Below are positions 25,851 through 36,398 of a stretch of DNA of 64,000 bases, one piece after another. Within the stretch, counting starts at the first letter, position 1. Every line of letters starts with the position of its first letter. The notes below the pieces were generated by a model, which saw only the letters and a program-made list of their open reading frames with translations, searched no databases and was not told the origin of the DNA. The DNA comes from Leptospiraceae bacterium (lineage in GTDB: Bacteria > Spirochaetota > Leptospiria > Leptospirales > Leptospiraceae), in the NCBI GenBank assembly GCA_017996175.1, contig JAGOHK010000004.1, positions 1-64,000 of the forward strand, in the 5' to 3' direction. The position numbers and the translations under genes are program-made.

Positions 25851-26405
25851 ATGAATAAAAAAGATGAATTGCATAAATTAATCAAAACCTACGTTTATCG
25901 CTACTCGGACCAAGAATTTACTCTTGCATCCGGCAAAAAATCGCATCATTATTTTAATTGTAAAGAAATTATCCTCGTTCCGGACAGACTTTCTCTTTTC
26001 GCAGACTATGTGGTTAATGAGCATATACCGAAAGTTTTAGGAATACAACCAGAATCAATCGGAGGGTTAACACTGGGTGCAGATCCGATTAGTTATTCTT
26101 TGAGCTTAGAATATTTTAAGCAAGGTAAGATTGTTTATCCGCTAATCGTTCGCAAGGAAACAAAAGACCATGGAACAAAAAAGGAAATCGAAGGACAAGT
26201 TGATAAAGTAAAATCCTGCCTTGTAGTTGATGACGTAATTACAACAGGTGGTTCCACTCTAAAAGCAGTCGAAGCACTTAGACGAGCGGGAATAAAAGTA
26301 GAATCTGGAATTTGTATACTGGATAGGGAAGAAGGGGGATACGAGTCATTACTCGCTTCTGGAGTTCAGATGTATCCCGTTTTTAAAAAAGCAGACTTTA
26401 TTTAG
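25851..26405 (+). CDS. pyrE: Orotate phosphoribosyltransferase
   Basis: This enzyme joins orotate to PRPP to form orotidine 5'-phosphate in pyrimidine synthesis. The PRPP-binding motif CLVVDDVITTGGST lies near residues 124-137. The N-terminal FTLASGKKSHHYFNCK carries the substrate-binding lysine-serine segment, and the flexible-loop segment RKETKDHGTKK is present. The length of 184 residues is normal for the shorter PyrE type. The gene ends with an 8-base convergent overlap with the gene on the other strand. Confidence 0.95.
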   Translation: MNKKDELHKLIKTYVYRYSDQEFTLASGKKSHHYFNCKEIILVPDRLSLFADYVVNEHIPKVLGIQPESIGGLTLGADPISYSLSLEYFKQGKIVYPLIVRKETKDHGTKKEIEGQVDKVKSCLVVDDVITTGGSTLKAVEALRRAGIKVESGICILDREEGGYESLLASGVQMYPVFKKADFI

Positions 26406-26691
26406 TTGCCCACCGCTTTACATTTTGACCACCATGAATATAAGAACCGTTATGTTTTATATGGTGGTTTTTTGTTTTGCTATAGATAAATTTTTCTGAA
26501 TAATTTTTGAATTCCTTGAACTGGGAAATATTAAAAATCATTCCAGTAGAAAAATCCTGCACTTGGTCTGAATTGAGTCCAGGTATTTCAAATGCTACAA
26601 CGACTTCTTCGCCGTTTTTTAGAACTCCAATTACTTTGTTGTTCCCGTTAAAGTTAGAAATTTTAGTTTCGAAATAATCTCTTATATCCAT
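26398..26691 (-). CDS. Hypothetical protein of 97 residues
   Basis: This small soluble protein has a beta-rich pattern (KVIGVLKNGEEVVVAFEIPG) and a histidine-rich C-terminus (KNHHIKHNGSYIHGG). I do not recognise it. It stands alone, convergent with pyrE and downstream of the histidine kinase gene on the same strand with a 50-base gap. The coding call rests on composition and length. Confidence 0.55.
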   Translation of the reverse strand: MDIRDYFETKISNFNGNNKVIGVLKNGEEVVVAFEIPGLNSDQVQDFSTGMIFNISQFKEFKNYSEKFIYSKTKNHHIKHNGSYIHGGQNVKRWATK

Positions 26692-26740
26692 AACTATACC
26701 CTAGAGTTCACGCTAAGACTGTCAATCAATTTGTTAGATT

Positions 26741-28624
26741 TTATTTTACAGGAAATTCCAGAGTAAACTTAGTCCCGTTTTCCATTTCCGTTTTAATTTT
26801 TCCACGAATTTGTTTTGCTAAAAGTTTTACCAATTGTAAACCAAATCCACTGTATGACTCCATTTGTTTGGAATCAGAAAATCCAACTCCATCATCATGG
26901 ATGCAAAATAAAATACTATCCGTAACTTTTTGAATATGAATAGTTAACGTTCCTTGGTCTCTTCCGACAAAAGCGTATTTCATTGCATTCGTGAGAATTT
27001 CATTGATCATAATTCCAATTGGAAATAAAGTAGAAGTGGGCAAAATAAAATCATCAATAGATTTCTTAATTGTGACAATTTTATGGTTCGGAAAATTATT
27101 AATAATTTCTTCTATCAAAGGGGAAATATATTCGCGAACAGAAAGTTCTTTAAAGTCGGTGGAACGATAAAGTTTATCATAGAGCACTACCATACTTTGA
27201 ATTCGACTACTAGCATCGTTTAAGGCGGCTATCGCAGCAGGGTCAGTAAGAGTTTCTGATTGTAGAAAAAGCAAACTTGTAATAGTAAGCATATTATTTT
27301 TGATTCGATGATGAACTTCTTTTAGTAAAAGTTCTTTTTCTTGCAGCAAGGATTTTATTTTTTCTTTGGCTAATATACGATTAGTCACATCAATTATAAA
27401 TCCACTCCAAATTGCTGGCTCTGATGGGTTTGCTACTGGATTTGGTCTAGAATTAATTTGAATCCATTTTTCTTTTCCTGAAGGTGTAATAATTCGAACC
27501 TCAGAGCTAAAATTCGTTGCGGATTGATTGGCAGTTAGATTCTCATTCTGTAATCTCTCCAAATCATCGGGGTGTATCATACCCCAAATCAAACTCATAT
27601 CTTTCATGAGTAGTTCTGGCTCTGTCTCAAAAATTTCTAAACTTTTTGAACTCATAAAAAGCATTTCACTTCGACCATCTTTATGTAAAACATAATCGTA
27701 TAAAACTCCAGGTACAGTTTGAGTTAAACGATCATAACGTGCTATGCTCTCTTTTATCTTTTTTTCTGACTCGATTCGTTCTGTAATATCTTCTGAAATT
27801 CCTAATAGGTATTCAGGTTCTCCATTTTTTCCGAGTATGGGAATCTTCTTAGTATGTAATACGCGTAAACCGCTAGGAGTTGAAATTTCCTCTTCTTTAA
27901 CATCGATTTGTTCTTTGCGAGATAAAACATCTCTATCTTTTTCTGTAAAAAAATCAGCTTGCTCTTTTGGGAAAAAATCATAATCATTTTTTCCAAGTAA
28001 GTCTTTTCGATCATAACCTAGTAAATGCTCGCCGGCTCGATTAAAAAGCACGAAACGTAAGTCTTTTACTTGTTTAATAAAAATCATATTAGGGATATTT
28101 TCAACGATCGAGGAAAGAAAATTTCTAGACTCAATAATCTGAAGTTCATGAGAACCCAATTCTTCACCTTGGCTTTTTGTTTGAATGAGATTCGAATCAT
28201 TGGATAATTGCTCTTTACCTTCAAATCTTTGGTTAACTTCAAATAAATTTAAAGCCATTTCAAGAGAAGACTGTAAAACAAAATCACCTGTATTTTTGAT
28301 GATGTATCCATAACGCTTAATATTATTTACCCGCTCAACCATTTCTTGTTCGAAATGAGAAGTGTGAAACAGAATAGGTAGGTTTTGTAACTTTAAAATT
28401 TCTCGAGCGGTTTCGGCTCCGTCAATCCCAGTTCCTAAATCTAAGTCTAATAAAACTAGATTTACTTTTACTTTTTTTTTAATTAAGTCTACAGCCTCTT
28501 CGCCAGAAAAACGAAGAATTACATCGTAACCCATTGCCTGAATTTTTTTGGAAAGTGCATTTGCAAAAATAACTTCGTCATCGACAAGTAAGATATACTT
28601 TTTGTCTTTATTAGTGTTATTCAT
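26741..28624 (-). CDS. Receiver-PAS-PAS hybrid sensor histidine kinase (HisKA_2 type)
   Basis: This 627-residue cytoplasmic signalling protein starts with a response-regulator receiver domain (residues 10-130). Its phosphorylatable aspartate is in LVLLDLDLG, and the receiver lysine region is in YGYIIKN. Two PAS domains with PAC-type ends follow (about 165-290 and 295-420), marked by LGISEDITERIESEKK and WSGFIIDVTNRILAKEK. The kinase has LLKEVHHRIKNNMLTITSLL, the HisKA_2 phospho-acceptor, near residue 433. The ATPase has NEILTNAMKYAF and DDGVGF, G-GLQLV. It has no membrane helix, so it senses a cytoplasmic cue or is switched by another kinase. Confidence 0.93.
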   Translation of the reverse strand: MNNTNKDKKYILLVDDEVIFANALSKKIQAMGYDVILRFSGEEAVDLIKKKVKVNLVLLDLDLGTGIDGAETAREILKLQNLPILFHTSHFEQEMVERVNNIKRYGYIIKNTGDFVLQSSLEMALNLFEVNQRFEGKEQLSNDSNLIQTKSQGEELGSHELQIIESRNFLSSIVENIPNMIFIKQVKDLRFVLFNRAGEHLLGYDRKDLLGKNDYDFFPKEQADFFTEKDRDVLSRKEQIDVKEEEISTPSGLRVLHTKKIPILGKNGEPEYLLGISEDITERIESEKKIKESIARYDRLTQTVPGVLYDYVLHKDGRSEMLFMSSKSLEIFETEPELLMKDMSLIWGMIHPDDLERLQNENLTANQSATNFSSEVRIITPSGKEKWIQINSRPNPVANPSEPAIWSGFIIDVTNRILAKEKIKSLLQEKELLLKEVHHRIKNNMLTITSLLFLQSETLTDPAAIAALNDASSRIQSMVVLYDKLYRSTDFKELSVREYISPLIEEIINNFPNHKIVTIKKSIDDFILPTSTLFPIGIMINEILTNAMKYAFVGRDQGTLTIHIQKVTDSILFCIHDDGVGFSDSKQMESYSGFGLQLVKLLAKQIRGKIKTEMENGTKFTLEFPVK

Positions 28625-28731
28625 ACAATTTTAAACTCAGCTTAAAAAAACTAATCGTAGTATGAATTCTTTAAAATCTTTGTCAATTCAAATGTATTAC
28701 GTTAGGAGAAATTTAAAATTAATTTTGAAAT

Positions 28732-30063
28732 CTAAGGTTGAAAATCAGCACTTAGCATTGTCCAGTCATCACTGCTACGTTCGAACCATTCTGGCTCTGG
28801 ATAGTATTTCCCGCCAATGGATTCGATGATTTTTTTCATGTAAGGCTCACCCGGATCAAAGTCTTTTCCGTAAAGAGCAACCGAGCCACCGTATTTTTTT
28901 TTTGCTTGTGTATGAGAATAGATTCCTTTTAAGTCTTGAATTTTATGGTTAGTCAAAGGGACTTTATAAAATTCAGCTAACTCTTTCACAAGCCGTGATA
29001 CTTTTTCAGTTTGCTTTTGATTGGCGAGTAACTCGTCCATATTCTTTCCAACGATTTCAATTTGAATACAATTCTGATTGGTTCCTGTAGCAGCCTGCGC
29101 CATATCGTCTAGTTCGTCTAACAACTGGTATGCTTTCGCATCTTTATCCACCATGATGCTCGCGGCTAACTTCCTTTTTTCTAAGGTTTCCTGAGATATA
29201 ACGAAGCTAGCGATTGCAGTAAAATGTAGAACTATACATTCCGGTTTAATCTTTTGTTTAAAAACATACTTCAATCTAAATTTCTCTGGGGTAAATCCTT
29301 GTTGATCGGTCTCTAACTCTTTTAATTCTATTTTTTTCTGAGTAGTGATTCCCCGTCCCCGATCAAAATCTGGTTCTGGCTTTAGCTTATTATCATTTCG
29401 CTCTCGTCTAGAAACCCAATCTTTCTCATATCGACCAACCCAATTTTCTTCAGAAAAATATTGTCCACCGAAGGCTAAAAGTATTTGCCTCAGGATTTTT
29501 TCCGATCCACATTCTTTTAAATCCACAAAATTTCCGTATTTTTTCTTAGCTTGTGTATGTGTAAATACTCCCGACTTAGAATTTATATTTTCATTGTGAA
29601 ATGGAATTTCTAAATCAGTGGAAAGTTTTTTTAGAAGTTTGCCTGTAGCCTCAAGTTGTTTCGGATTGCGTAAAATTTCTTCCTCTGTACCTTCCACTGA
29701 AACATGTAAAGTTACTTCATCCATCTTAGGGACTGCCTTTAGGGTCAAATACGGATTAGCCGACCAGCCATAATACTTTGTATCCTTACCAACAATAAAA
29801 TGAACTAGAAAACCAGAAGTTATCGAATCACGAATATATTCTTCTTTGGACTTAGTATCTGTGTGATGAAGAATGAGAGAATTAATGGAATTAACCCTTG
29901 GAATGCCAATCAGTTTATTACTAATTCCTTCTTCTTTTATAAATTCAGTAAAAGGAATTACGGGTAAATCTAACTGATATGTGTTTGAACGAGCTAATCT
30001 TGTATCACATAAACAAGAAACACATAATACAAGTAAAAAGTAAAAGTTTAATTTAGGAATCAG
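28732..30063 (-). CDS. Tandem N-acetylmuramoyl-L-alanine amidase-like lipoprotein
   Basis: The sequence from 30063 down to 28732 is one open frame of 443 codons. It starts at CTG (30063) or another non-ATG codon just after the upstream gene's stop. The N-terminus LNFYFLLVLCVSCLCDT is a lipoprotein-type signal with cysteines at about positions 17-19. Two amidase_2/PGRP-like domains follow. The first has NSLILHHTDT and GVFTHTQAKKKYG; the second has CIVLHFTAIASF, CIQIEIVG and GIYSHTQAKKKYGG. The second domain has lost the HHT of the first. A start at the TTG at 29748 would cut off the first zinc histidines, so it is unlikely. It is predicted to bind or cut peptidoglycan in the periplasm. Confidence 0.75.
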   Translation of the reverse strand: MIPKLNFYFLLVLCVSCLCDTRLARSNTYQLDLPVIPFTEFIKEEGISNKLIGIPRVNSINSLILHHTDTKSKEEYIRDSITSGFLVHFIVGKDTKYYGWSANPYLTLKAVPKMDEVTLHVSVEGTEEEILRNPKQLEATGKLLKKLSTDLEIPFHNENINSKSGVFTHTQAKKKYGNFVDLKECGSEKILRQILLAFGGQYFSEENWVGRYEKDWVSRRERNDNKLKPEPDFDRGRGITTQKKIELKELETDQQGFTPEKFRLKYVFKQKIKPECIVLHFTAIASFVISQETLEKRKLAASIMVDKDAKAYQLLDELDDMAQAATGTNQNCIQIEIVGKNMDELLANQKQTEKVSRLVKELAEFYKVPLTNHKIQDLKGIYSHTQAKKKYGGSVALYGKDFDPGEPYMKKIIESIGGKYYPEPEWFERSSDDWTMLSADFQP

Positions 30064-30066
30064 TTT

Positions 30067-30747
30067 TCAAAATCCCCTAATCTCTGTGAGTTTTAAAATA
30101 GCTTGCACTATTTCATCTTCACTTAAATATTCACAATTAAAACTGACATCAAATATATTTGAATTCAAATTCTCGCCAGCAAAATAATTTCGGAGAAATA
30201 TACGCTCATTATCCACTACATTTATTCTACCGATAGCCTCTGCATCAGAAGATAAATTTTCTAAAACTTTGACTCTCGGAATTCTCCAAGATGTTGAAGC
30301 ATGAAGATGGATATGAATAGATTTTTTTATATCACGCGCAAGAACAACACCTCCACGTCCTAAAATTACTACATTTCCATGTAAGGCGACTGTTCGAAGA
30401 ATGCGAGCAATTGTTTTTTTGATCTTAACATCACTTGGTAAATGAATATCGGAAAAGGCAAGAAAGAGTTCTTCGAAAACACCTTTCGGTTTAGATTTTG
30501 CAATTTCATCCAGAAGTTTAGGGGGAATATCAAATTCTTCCGCTGCCTGTCGAATAATTTGTTTATCAACAACCGCCCATTCTGTTTTTCCTGAGAGAGC
30601 TTTCGCTACTTTATTTGCCACTGGAATGCCGGGGCATCCGTACTCGCGCGAAATCGTAACGATTTTACATTCTGAAGTTAGATCAGGCGAATTATGATTT
30701 ATTTTTTCTCTTATATAATCTAGAATTGGACTTTTTGCCATATACAC
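30067..30747 (-). CDS. Cytidylate-kinase-like family protein
   Basis: This 226-residue protein is of the cytidylate-kinase-like (Cytidylate_kin2) family. It has VTISREYGCPGIPVANKVAK near residues 27-46, where the P-loop is replaced by EYGCPG-x-PVA, and VVDKQIIRQAAEEF and VVILGRGGVVLARD later. The family phosphorylates unknown small molecules. The gene ends 3 bases before the amidase reading frame begins, so the two are likely co-transcribed. Confidence 0.8.
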   Translation of the reverse strand: MYMAKSPILDYIREKINHNSPDLTSECKIVTISREYGCPGIPVANKVAKALSGKTEWAVVDKQIIRQAAEEFDIPPKLLDEIAKSKPKGVFEELFLAFSDIHLPSDVKIKKTIARILRTVALHGNVVILGRGGVVLARDIKKSIHIHLHASTSWRIPRVKVLENLSSDAEAIGRINVVDNERIFLRNYFAGENLNSNIFDVSFNCEYLSEDEIVQAILKLTEIRGF

Positions 30748-30898
30748 CTTCTTTTTTTTACTGTTCTAAAAATAACGTTACGATCATAGAATGAAAATCT
30801 AAGTTTAATTGCAATATTTTTTAATGATAAAAGTTATGACTTTTCTCACTCTCTATTTTCAGGTAAATTAATCCGCTCCCAAACCAAAAAAACTGAGA

Positions 30899-31699
30899 TT
30901 ATCTAAAAATATTTTCCTCACTAGGAAAACTTCCGTTTTTTACTTCCTTGTCATAATTGCCTAACGCTTGTTTTACTACTGAATTTAAATCCGCAAACCT
31001 TTTTAAAAACTTGGGTTTAAAATCAGCGTTTACTCCGAGTAAGTCGTTAATCACCAAAACTTGCCCACTCGTATATCGTCCCGCGCCAATTCCAATCGTA
31101 GGAATAGTAAGCGCATTCGTAATTTTTTCCCCAAGTGATTCAGGAAGCATTTCCAGAACTATCGAAAAAACTCCCGCTTTCTCCAAAGCAATTGCATCCT
31201 TCAAAATTTTTTCCGCAGTCTTTTCATCTTTTCCTTGCACCTTGTAACCTCCCAGCACTTGATAAGACTGGGGGGTAAGACCGAGATGCCCCATGACTGG
31301 AACTCCCATCTCTGTCAATTGCCGAATCGTCTGCAAAGCTATTTCACTTGCCCCTTCTAATTTTACTGCATCACAACTAGTTTCCTTAATTGCAATTCCT
31401 CCTGCGGATACTCCCTGTTCGACCGAAACCTGATAACTCAAAAACGGTAAATCACATATAATAAATTTATTTGGTGCTCCCCTCTTAACCGCTTTCGTAT
31501 GATAAATCATTTCCTCAAGCGTGACCGGCAAAGTGCTATTATGCCCTTGGATAACCATTCCTAAAGAATCTCCAACTAAAATGGAATCCATCTCGGTTTC
31601 AGAAATTATCTTTGCAAAAGAGGCATCGTAACATGTTACAACTGAAATTTTTTCCTTCTTGCTAAACTTCTCTCTATATAAATTAATTATTGTCTGCAT
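30899..31699 (-). CDS. panB: 3-methyl-2-oxobutanoate hydroxymethyltransferase
   Basis: This enzyme makes ketopantoate, the first committed step to pantothenate and coenzyme A. It has VTCYDASFAKIISE, the metal-binding VGDSLGMVIQGH, DLPFLSYQ, VKLEGASE, GHLGLTPQS and the catalytic-loop IGIGAG near residue 200. A clear GAGGA lies 6-10 bases before the ATG at 31699, which gives 266 residues, the normal size. The ATG at 31738 would run through this ribosome site and is rejected. No panC is next to it. Confidence 0.96.
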   Translation of the reverse strand: MQTIINLYREKFSKKEKISVVTCYDASFAKIISETEMDSILVGDSLGMVIQGHNSTLPVTLEEMIYHTKAVKRGAPNKFIICDLPFLSYQVSVEQGVSAGGIAIKETSCDAVKLEGASEIALQTIRQLTEMGVPVMGHLGLTPQSYQVLGGYKVQGKDEKTAEKILKDAIALEKAGVFSIVLEMLPESLGEKITNALTIPTIGIGAGRYTSGQVLVINDLLGVNADFKPKFLKRFADLNSVVKQALGNYDKEVKNGSFPSEENIFR

Positions 31700-31803
31700 A
31701 AATTTTTCCTCATTAATCTTTATTTTACCAAACACCAAAAGAAAAGCTTTATTTCAAAATTCGAAAGGTGTTTTAGTATAGTGCCTTTTTTGATGGATAT
31801 ATG

Positions 31804-32007
31804 TCAAATTAAAGAGAGATTAGAACTCCGATTAGTTTTACACCCGAGACCAGACTTAGGACGAAAAATCTCCGGTGTATCAATTCCATAAACGCGAAAA
31901 CTGCGTGTTATGCGAACTTCAAAACCAAGATTGACTTCTCCTCGAAATATATCGCCATCAATTGCTTCGATGACTTTTGCTTTAAAGATTGAATGATTTG
32001 TTCGCAA
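31804..32007 (-). pseudogene. Staphylococcal-nuclease-like protein, N-terminal fragment
   Basis: The 67-codon frame reads FKAKVIEAIDGDIFRGEVNL, then FRVYGIDTPEIFRP, the first half of a thermonuclease domain (DGD and the arginine-containing FRVYGIDTPE). The DGDT of active members is DGDI here. After PKSGLG the sequence departs from the family and stops, so the catalytic second half is missing. It sits beside the long palindrome at 32021. It is a relic, not an active nuclease, and is distinct in sequence from the fragment at 14292. Confidence 0.65.
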
Positions 32008-32020
32008 TTTGTATATATTA

Positions 32021-32143
32021 CGGATACACTAAATAGTAGATCAAACTGTGGGGTAAAGATTCCTGTAAACCGCCTAGAATTTTTTTTTGAGGCGGTTTAC
32101 AGGATAGTTTAGAGGACAGTTTACCCCAATACTAAGTGTATCG
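32021..32143 (+). repeat. ~120-bp long nested palindrome
   Basis: The centre is a perfect 14-bp stem, CCTGTAAACCGCCT (32062-32075) with AGGCGGTTTACAGG (32090-32103), around a T-rich loop. Outside it TGGGGTAAA (32049-32057) pairs with TTTACCCCA (32120-32128). Further out GGATACACTAA pairs with TAAGTGTATC. Three nested arms make this an element-sized palindrome rather than a simple terminator. It is probably a miniature transposable element or recombination-mediated duplication. Confidence 0.75.
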
Positions 32144-32617
32144 CAAACACGAAGAATATCACTTTCAGATGACGGTATATAGCGATGATTCGCTACTTGT
32201 AAAACTTTTGTAAGTTCAAGTAGCTCAATGAAACAAGTATTGGACGTTGTATCATTTGGTAACTATCAGATAGAGAACAAGGCTAAGAAAGAAAATCGGT
32301 CTATTGCTAATTGTATGTGGACTTTGATTGAAAGGCTTTCAGGTTAGAAGTAGATTATTCTTAAAGATGACAAATCAAACCACTTGTGATTTTTGTTATA
32401 TTTTATCTCTAAATTTATTTTTCTTGTCTTATTTCTTTGTATATGAATAGTCTATCCCAACCTCTGGTTTACTGTTAATGTCCTATCTGCCATCGATAAA
32501 ATCGAATCGAAAAATTTTGATATGAAACATATTTTAAAATCAGAAAAACAATGCGGAGATTTTGATATGCGGTATCACTGTAATCCAAGGCAGTATAGTA
32601 AATAAAAGGAGAGTCTA
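32144..32617 (+). other. Accessory gap without an intact gene
   Basis: Between the palindrome and the PIN gene there is AT-rich DNA with one recognisable relic. The 39-codon frame 32228-32347 contains KKENRSIANCMWTLIERL, the pattern of ribbon-helix-helix antitoxin C-termini, with no N-terminal beta strand and no toxin after it. A 27-codon frame near 32523 has no recognisable content. The GGAG at 32609 serves the PIN gene. Confidence 0.5.
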
Positions 32618-33058
32618 ATGCGTGTTTACCTAGATAATTGTTGTTTTAATAGACCGTTTGATGATAAAAGTCAAATTCGTGTAAAGCTAGAAGCAGAGGC
32701 GAAACTATATATTCAAGAAGAAATTAGACTTGGCAGGATAGAATTAATCTGGTCATATATACTCGAATACGAAAACTCGGTGAATCCATTTGAAGAAAAG
32801 GTAAAGCAAATTTTAGAATGGAAAATTATTGCACTAGAGACGATCGTTGAAAATAGAAAAGTAAAAGAAAATTCTAGTTTGTTCCTGAAATTAGGAATCA
32901 AGAGAAAAGACTCCCTTCATATTGCGTGTGCTATTGAAGGAAATTGTGAATATTTTATTACGACCGATGATAAAGTATTGCAAAAAGGTAAGAATATTAA
33001 GAAAATAACAATTGTTGATCCAATTCAATTTATTAAGATAATAGGAGAAAACCAATGA
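32618..33058 (+). CDS. PIN-domain protein, putative VapC-like toxin
   Basis: This 146-residue PIN-domain ribonuclease is predicted. The N-terminal MRVYLDNCCFNRPFDD carries the first acidic residue in the LDNCCFNRPFDD form seen in one PIN subfamily. RKDSLHIACAIEGNCEYFIT carries the further acidic residues and TTDDKVL the last. A strong AAGGAG lies 8 bases before the ATG. Its stop overlaps the next gene's ATG (ATGA), so a small partner is co-translated. The unusual order is toxin first, partner second. Confidence 0.85.
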   Translation: MRVYLDNCCFNRPFDDKSQIRVKLEAEAKLYIQEEIRLGRIELIWSYILEYENSVNPFEEKVKQILEWKIIALETIVENRKVKENSSLFLKLGIKRKDSLHIACAIEGNCEYFITTDDKVLQKGKNIKKITIVDPIQFIKIIGENQ

Positions 33059-33303
33059 TTACAGATACAGAATTAAAATTAAAAGCATACGATGTCTTGC
33101 GAAAAAAATTAAATCTTGTAGATGTAGAAAGATTTATTTCCATTATTCAGAGAGAAAAATTTGATTATACAAAATGGAGAGAAAACCTTTTTGAAGATAT
33201 GAGCTTGGATGAACTTAGTGACAAGGCAATGAAATATTATAATGAACAAAATCCTCCTTCTAAAAAAAAGACTACTGTTAAGAAAATCAAAAAAACCAAA
33301 TGA
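33055..33303 (+). CDS. Small partner of the PIN protein, paralogue 1
   Basis: This 82-residue protein has the core SIIQREKFDYTKWRENLFED with a leading TDTELKLKAYDVL and a lysine-rich tail (PSKKKTTVKKIKKTK). It is homologous to the next gene. It is translated from the ATGA overlap with the PIN gene and itself overlaps the next gene the same way. It is a candidate antitoxin; the basic tail may bind RNA or DNA. The family name is unknown to me. Confidence 0.7.
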   Translation: MITDTELKLKAYDVLRKKLNLVDVERFISIIQREKFDYTKWRENLFEDMSLDELSDKAMKYYNEQNPPSKKKTTVKKIKKTK

Positions 33304-33518
33304 GAACAGATACAGAAATTCGGTCTTTAGGATTTCAGGTTTTATTCAAATACATGGATATTATAGAAGCTGAAAAATTCATATCCATTATCAATCGAGA
33401 AAAATTTGATTATACTGAATGGAGACAAACTCTTTTTGAAGATATGACGATTGAAGATATTATCAAAGACGCGAAAAAGTTTGCGATTGATTTTAGAAGG
33501 ATTAAGAGAAACATTTAA
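33300..33518 (+). CDS. Small partner of the PIN protein, paralogue 2
   Basis: This 72-residue protein is clearly related to the one before it: TDTEIRSLGFQVLFKYMDII, then SIINREKFDYTEWRQTLFED. It lacks the lysine tail of its neighbour. The start overlaps the previous stop (ATGA). Two tandem antitoxin-like genes behind one PIN gene suggest duplication and possible specialisation. No further gene follows before ispF on the other strand. Confidence 0.7.
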   Translation: MRTDTEIRSLGFQVLFKYMDIIEAEKFISIINREKFDYTEWRQTLFEDMTIEDIIKDAKKFAIDFRRIKRNI

Positions 33519-33656
33519 AGATACTGAGGCTTAAAAAATGACAAGAGGGAAACCTTGACGCCCTAGTCGGAAGAGGTAAGGGAATCATTCGAAGTATGCG
33601 CCAAATACAAAATAACCGCGTAACGCCAAGTTATTAAGTCCAAGCCTAGTTTAAAA

Positions 33657-34137
33657 CTAAAAACCCAAGAATTCCAACATCACAGAGCTAAAAACAGCAA
33701 GACCTTCGGAGCGACCAAGGGCACCCATTTTTTCGGTAGTTGTAGCTTTTACGGAGACTTGGTCTTCGGGGATACTAAGGAGTTTGCTCAAAGAAGAAAT
33801 AATTTGTAAACGATGAGGGGCAATCTTAGGTTTCTCTCCAACAATGGTATTATCAACGTTTAATAAGGCGTAACCTCTTTCCTTCATTAACGCAAGGCAT
33901 TTATTCAAAATAATAGCGGAGTCCATATTCTTTAAAGACTTATCAGTGTCAGGAAAGTATTGTCCGATATCACCAAGCCCGAGTGCGCCAAGGATAGCAT
34001 CGGATAACGCGTGTAATACGATGTCGGCGTCTGAATGACCAACGAGCGACCATTCGCTTTCGATAGTGTATCCACCTAGAATAAGCGGGCGAGTGGCGTC
34101 TAACGCAAGTTTATGAAAATCAATTCCATTTCCTACT

Positions 34138-34154
<17 letters not shown>
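33657..34154 (-). CDS. ispF: 2-C-methyl-D-erythritol 2,4-cyclodiphosphate synthase
   Basis: This enzyme cyclises CDP-ME 2-phosphate in the non-mevalonate isoprenoid pathway. [11 protein letters not shown] carries the zinc-binding Asp and His; [20 protein letters not shown] and [11 protein letters not shown] are the other family blocks, and [15 protein letters not shown] ends the protein. The length of 165 residues is normal. The start overlaps the 3' end of prfC by 17 bases, so the two genes form one transcript on the minus strand. IspD is not in the window. Confidence 0.96.
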
Positions 34155-35718
<1,564 letters not shown>

Positions 35719-35843
35719 ACTGCCATATTTACAGAAAGGCTGATTTTTCCAATTCTTTAGATTCGCCAAAGTCTCGCTTTAATATATTTATTTTTCTTGA
35801 GTTAGAGCGTCTTTTTTCATCTTTGGAATTTACTGAGGTTAAA

Positions 35844-36305
35844 ATGACAAAAGCAATTTTCAAAACCAATCAAGGAAGTTTTACTCTTGAGCTTGCAGTA
35901 GACAAAGCTCCTATTACAGCAGGCAATTTTATCAAACTTGCGAAAGATGGGTTTTACAATGGATTAGTTTTTCATCGTATCATTAAAAATTTTATGATTC
36001 AAGGTGGATGTCCAAAAGGAAATGGAACCGGTGGTCCTGGTTATAAAATTAAAGATGAGTTTCATCCTGATTTAAAAAATGAAAAGCTTACCATTTCTAT
36101 GGCAAACGCTGGACCGAATACTGGTGGCTCTCAATTTTTTATCAATGTACGCGATAATGGATACTTAGACAATAAACATGCTGTATTTGGTCATGTTATA
36201 GAAGGTGCAGATTTAGTATTAAAAATTTCCGAAGTAAAAACAGGATTTCAAGATGTTCCTGTTGAAAAAGTAATTATGGAAACAGTTACGATTATAGAAG
36301 AGTAA
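35844..36305 (+). CDS. Cyclophilin-type peptidyl-prolyl cis-trans isomerase
   Basis: This cytoplasmic cyclophilin of 153 residues catalyses proline isomerisation during folding. The family core is intact: [19 protein letters not shown] with the catalytic arginine, [13 protein letters not shown], and [18 protein letters not shown]. It lacks a signal peptide. A TGAGG ribosome site precedes the ATG at 35844; the ATG at 35712 would add a sequence antisense to prfC and is rejected. A hairpin terminator follows at 36313. Confidence 0.95.
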   Translation: MTKAIFKTNQGSFTLELAVDKAPITAGNFIKLAKDGFYNGLVFHRIIKNFMIQGGCPKGNGTGGPGYKIKDEFHPDLKNEKLTISMANAGPNTGGSQFFINVRDNGYLDNKHAVFGHVIEGADLVLKISEVKTGFQDVPVEKVIMETVTIIEE

Positions 36306-36312
36306 CAACGAT

Positions 36313-36367
36313 TAGCCCCATTTAAAACCTAGGAGTAAATTGCCTAGATTATTTTTTAATGGGGCTA
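36313..36367. terminator. Hairpin between convergent genes
   Basis: TAGCCCCATT (36313-36322) and AATGGGGCTA (36358-36367) form a perfect 10-bp stem closing a 35-base loop that has a small internal CCTAG-type pairing and a T6 run before the right arm. It lies between the cyclophilin gene and the convergent lipoprotein gene and could end transcription from both sides. Confidence 0.65.
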
Positions 36368-36398
36368 TTTAGATTTAGCCTCACAACAACGAAAGTTT

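Noticed and set aside
32021-32143. Simple rho-independent terminator
   Set aside because: The arms extend through three nested levels over about 120 bp, and the T run lies in the loop, not after the stem.
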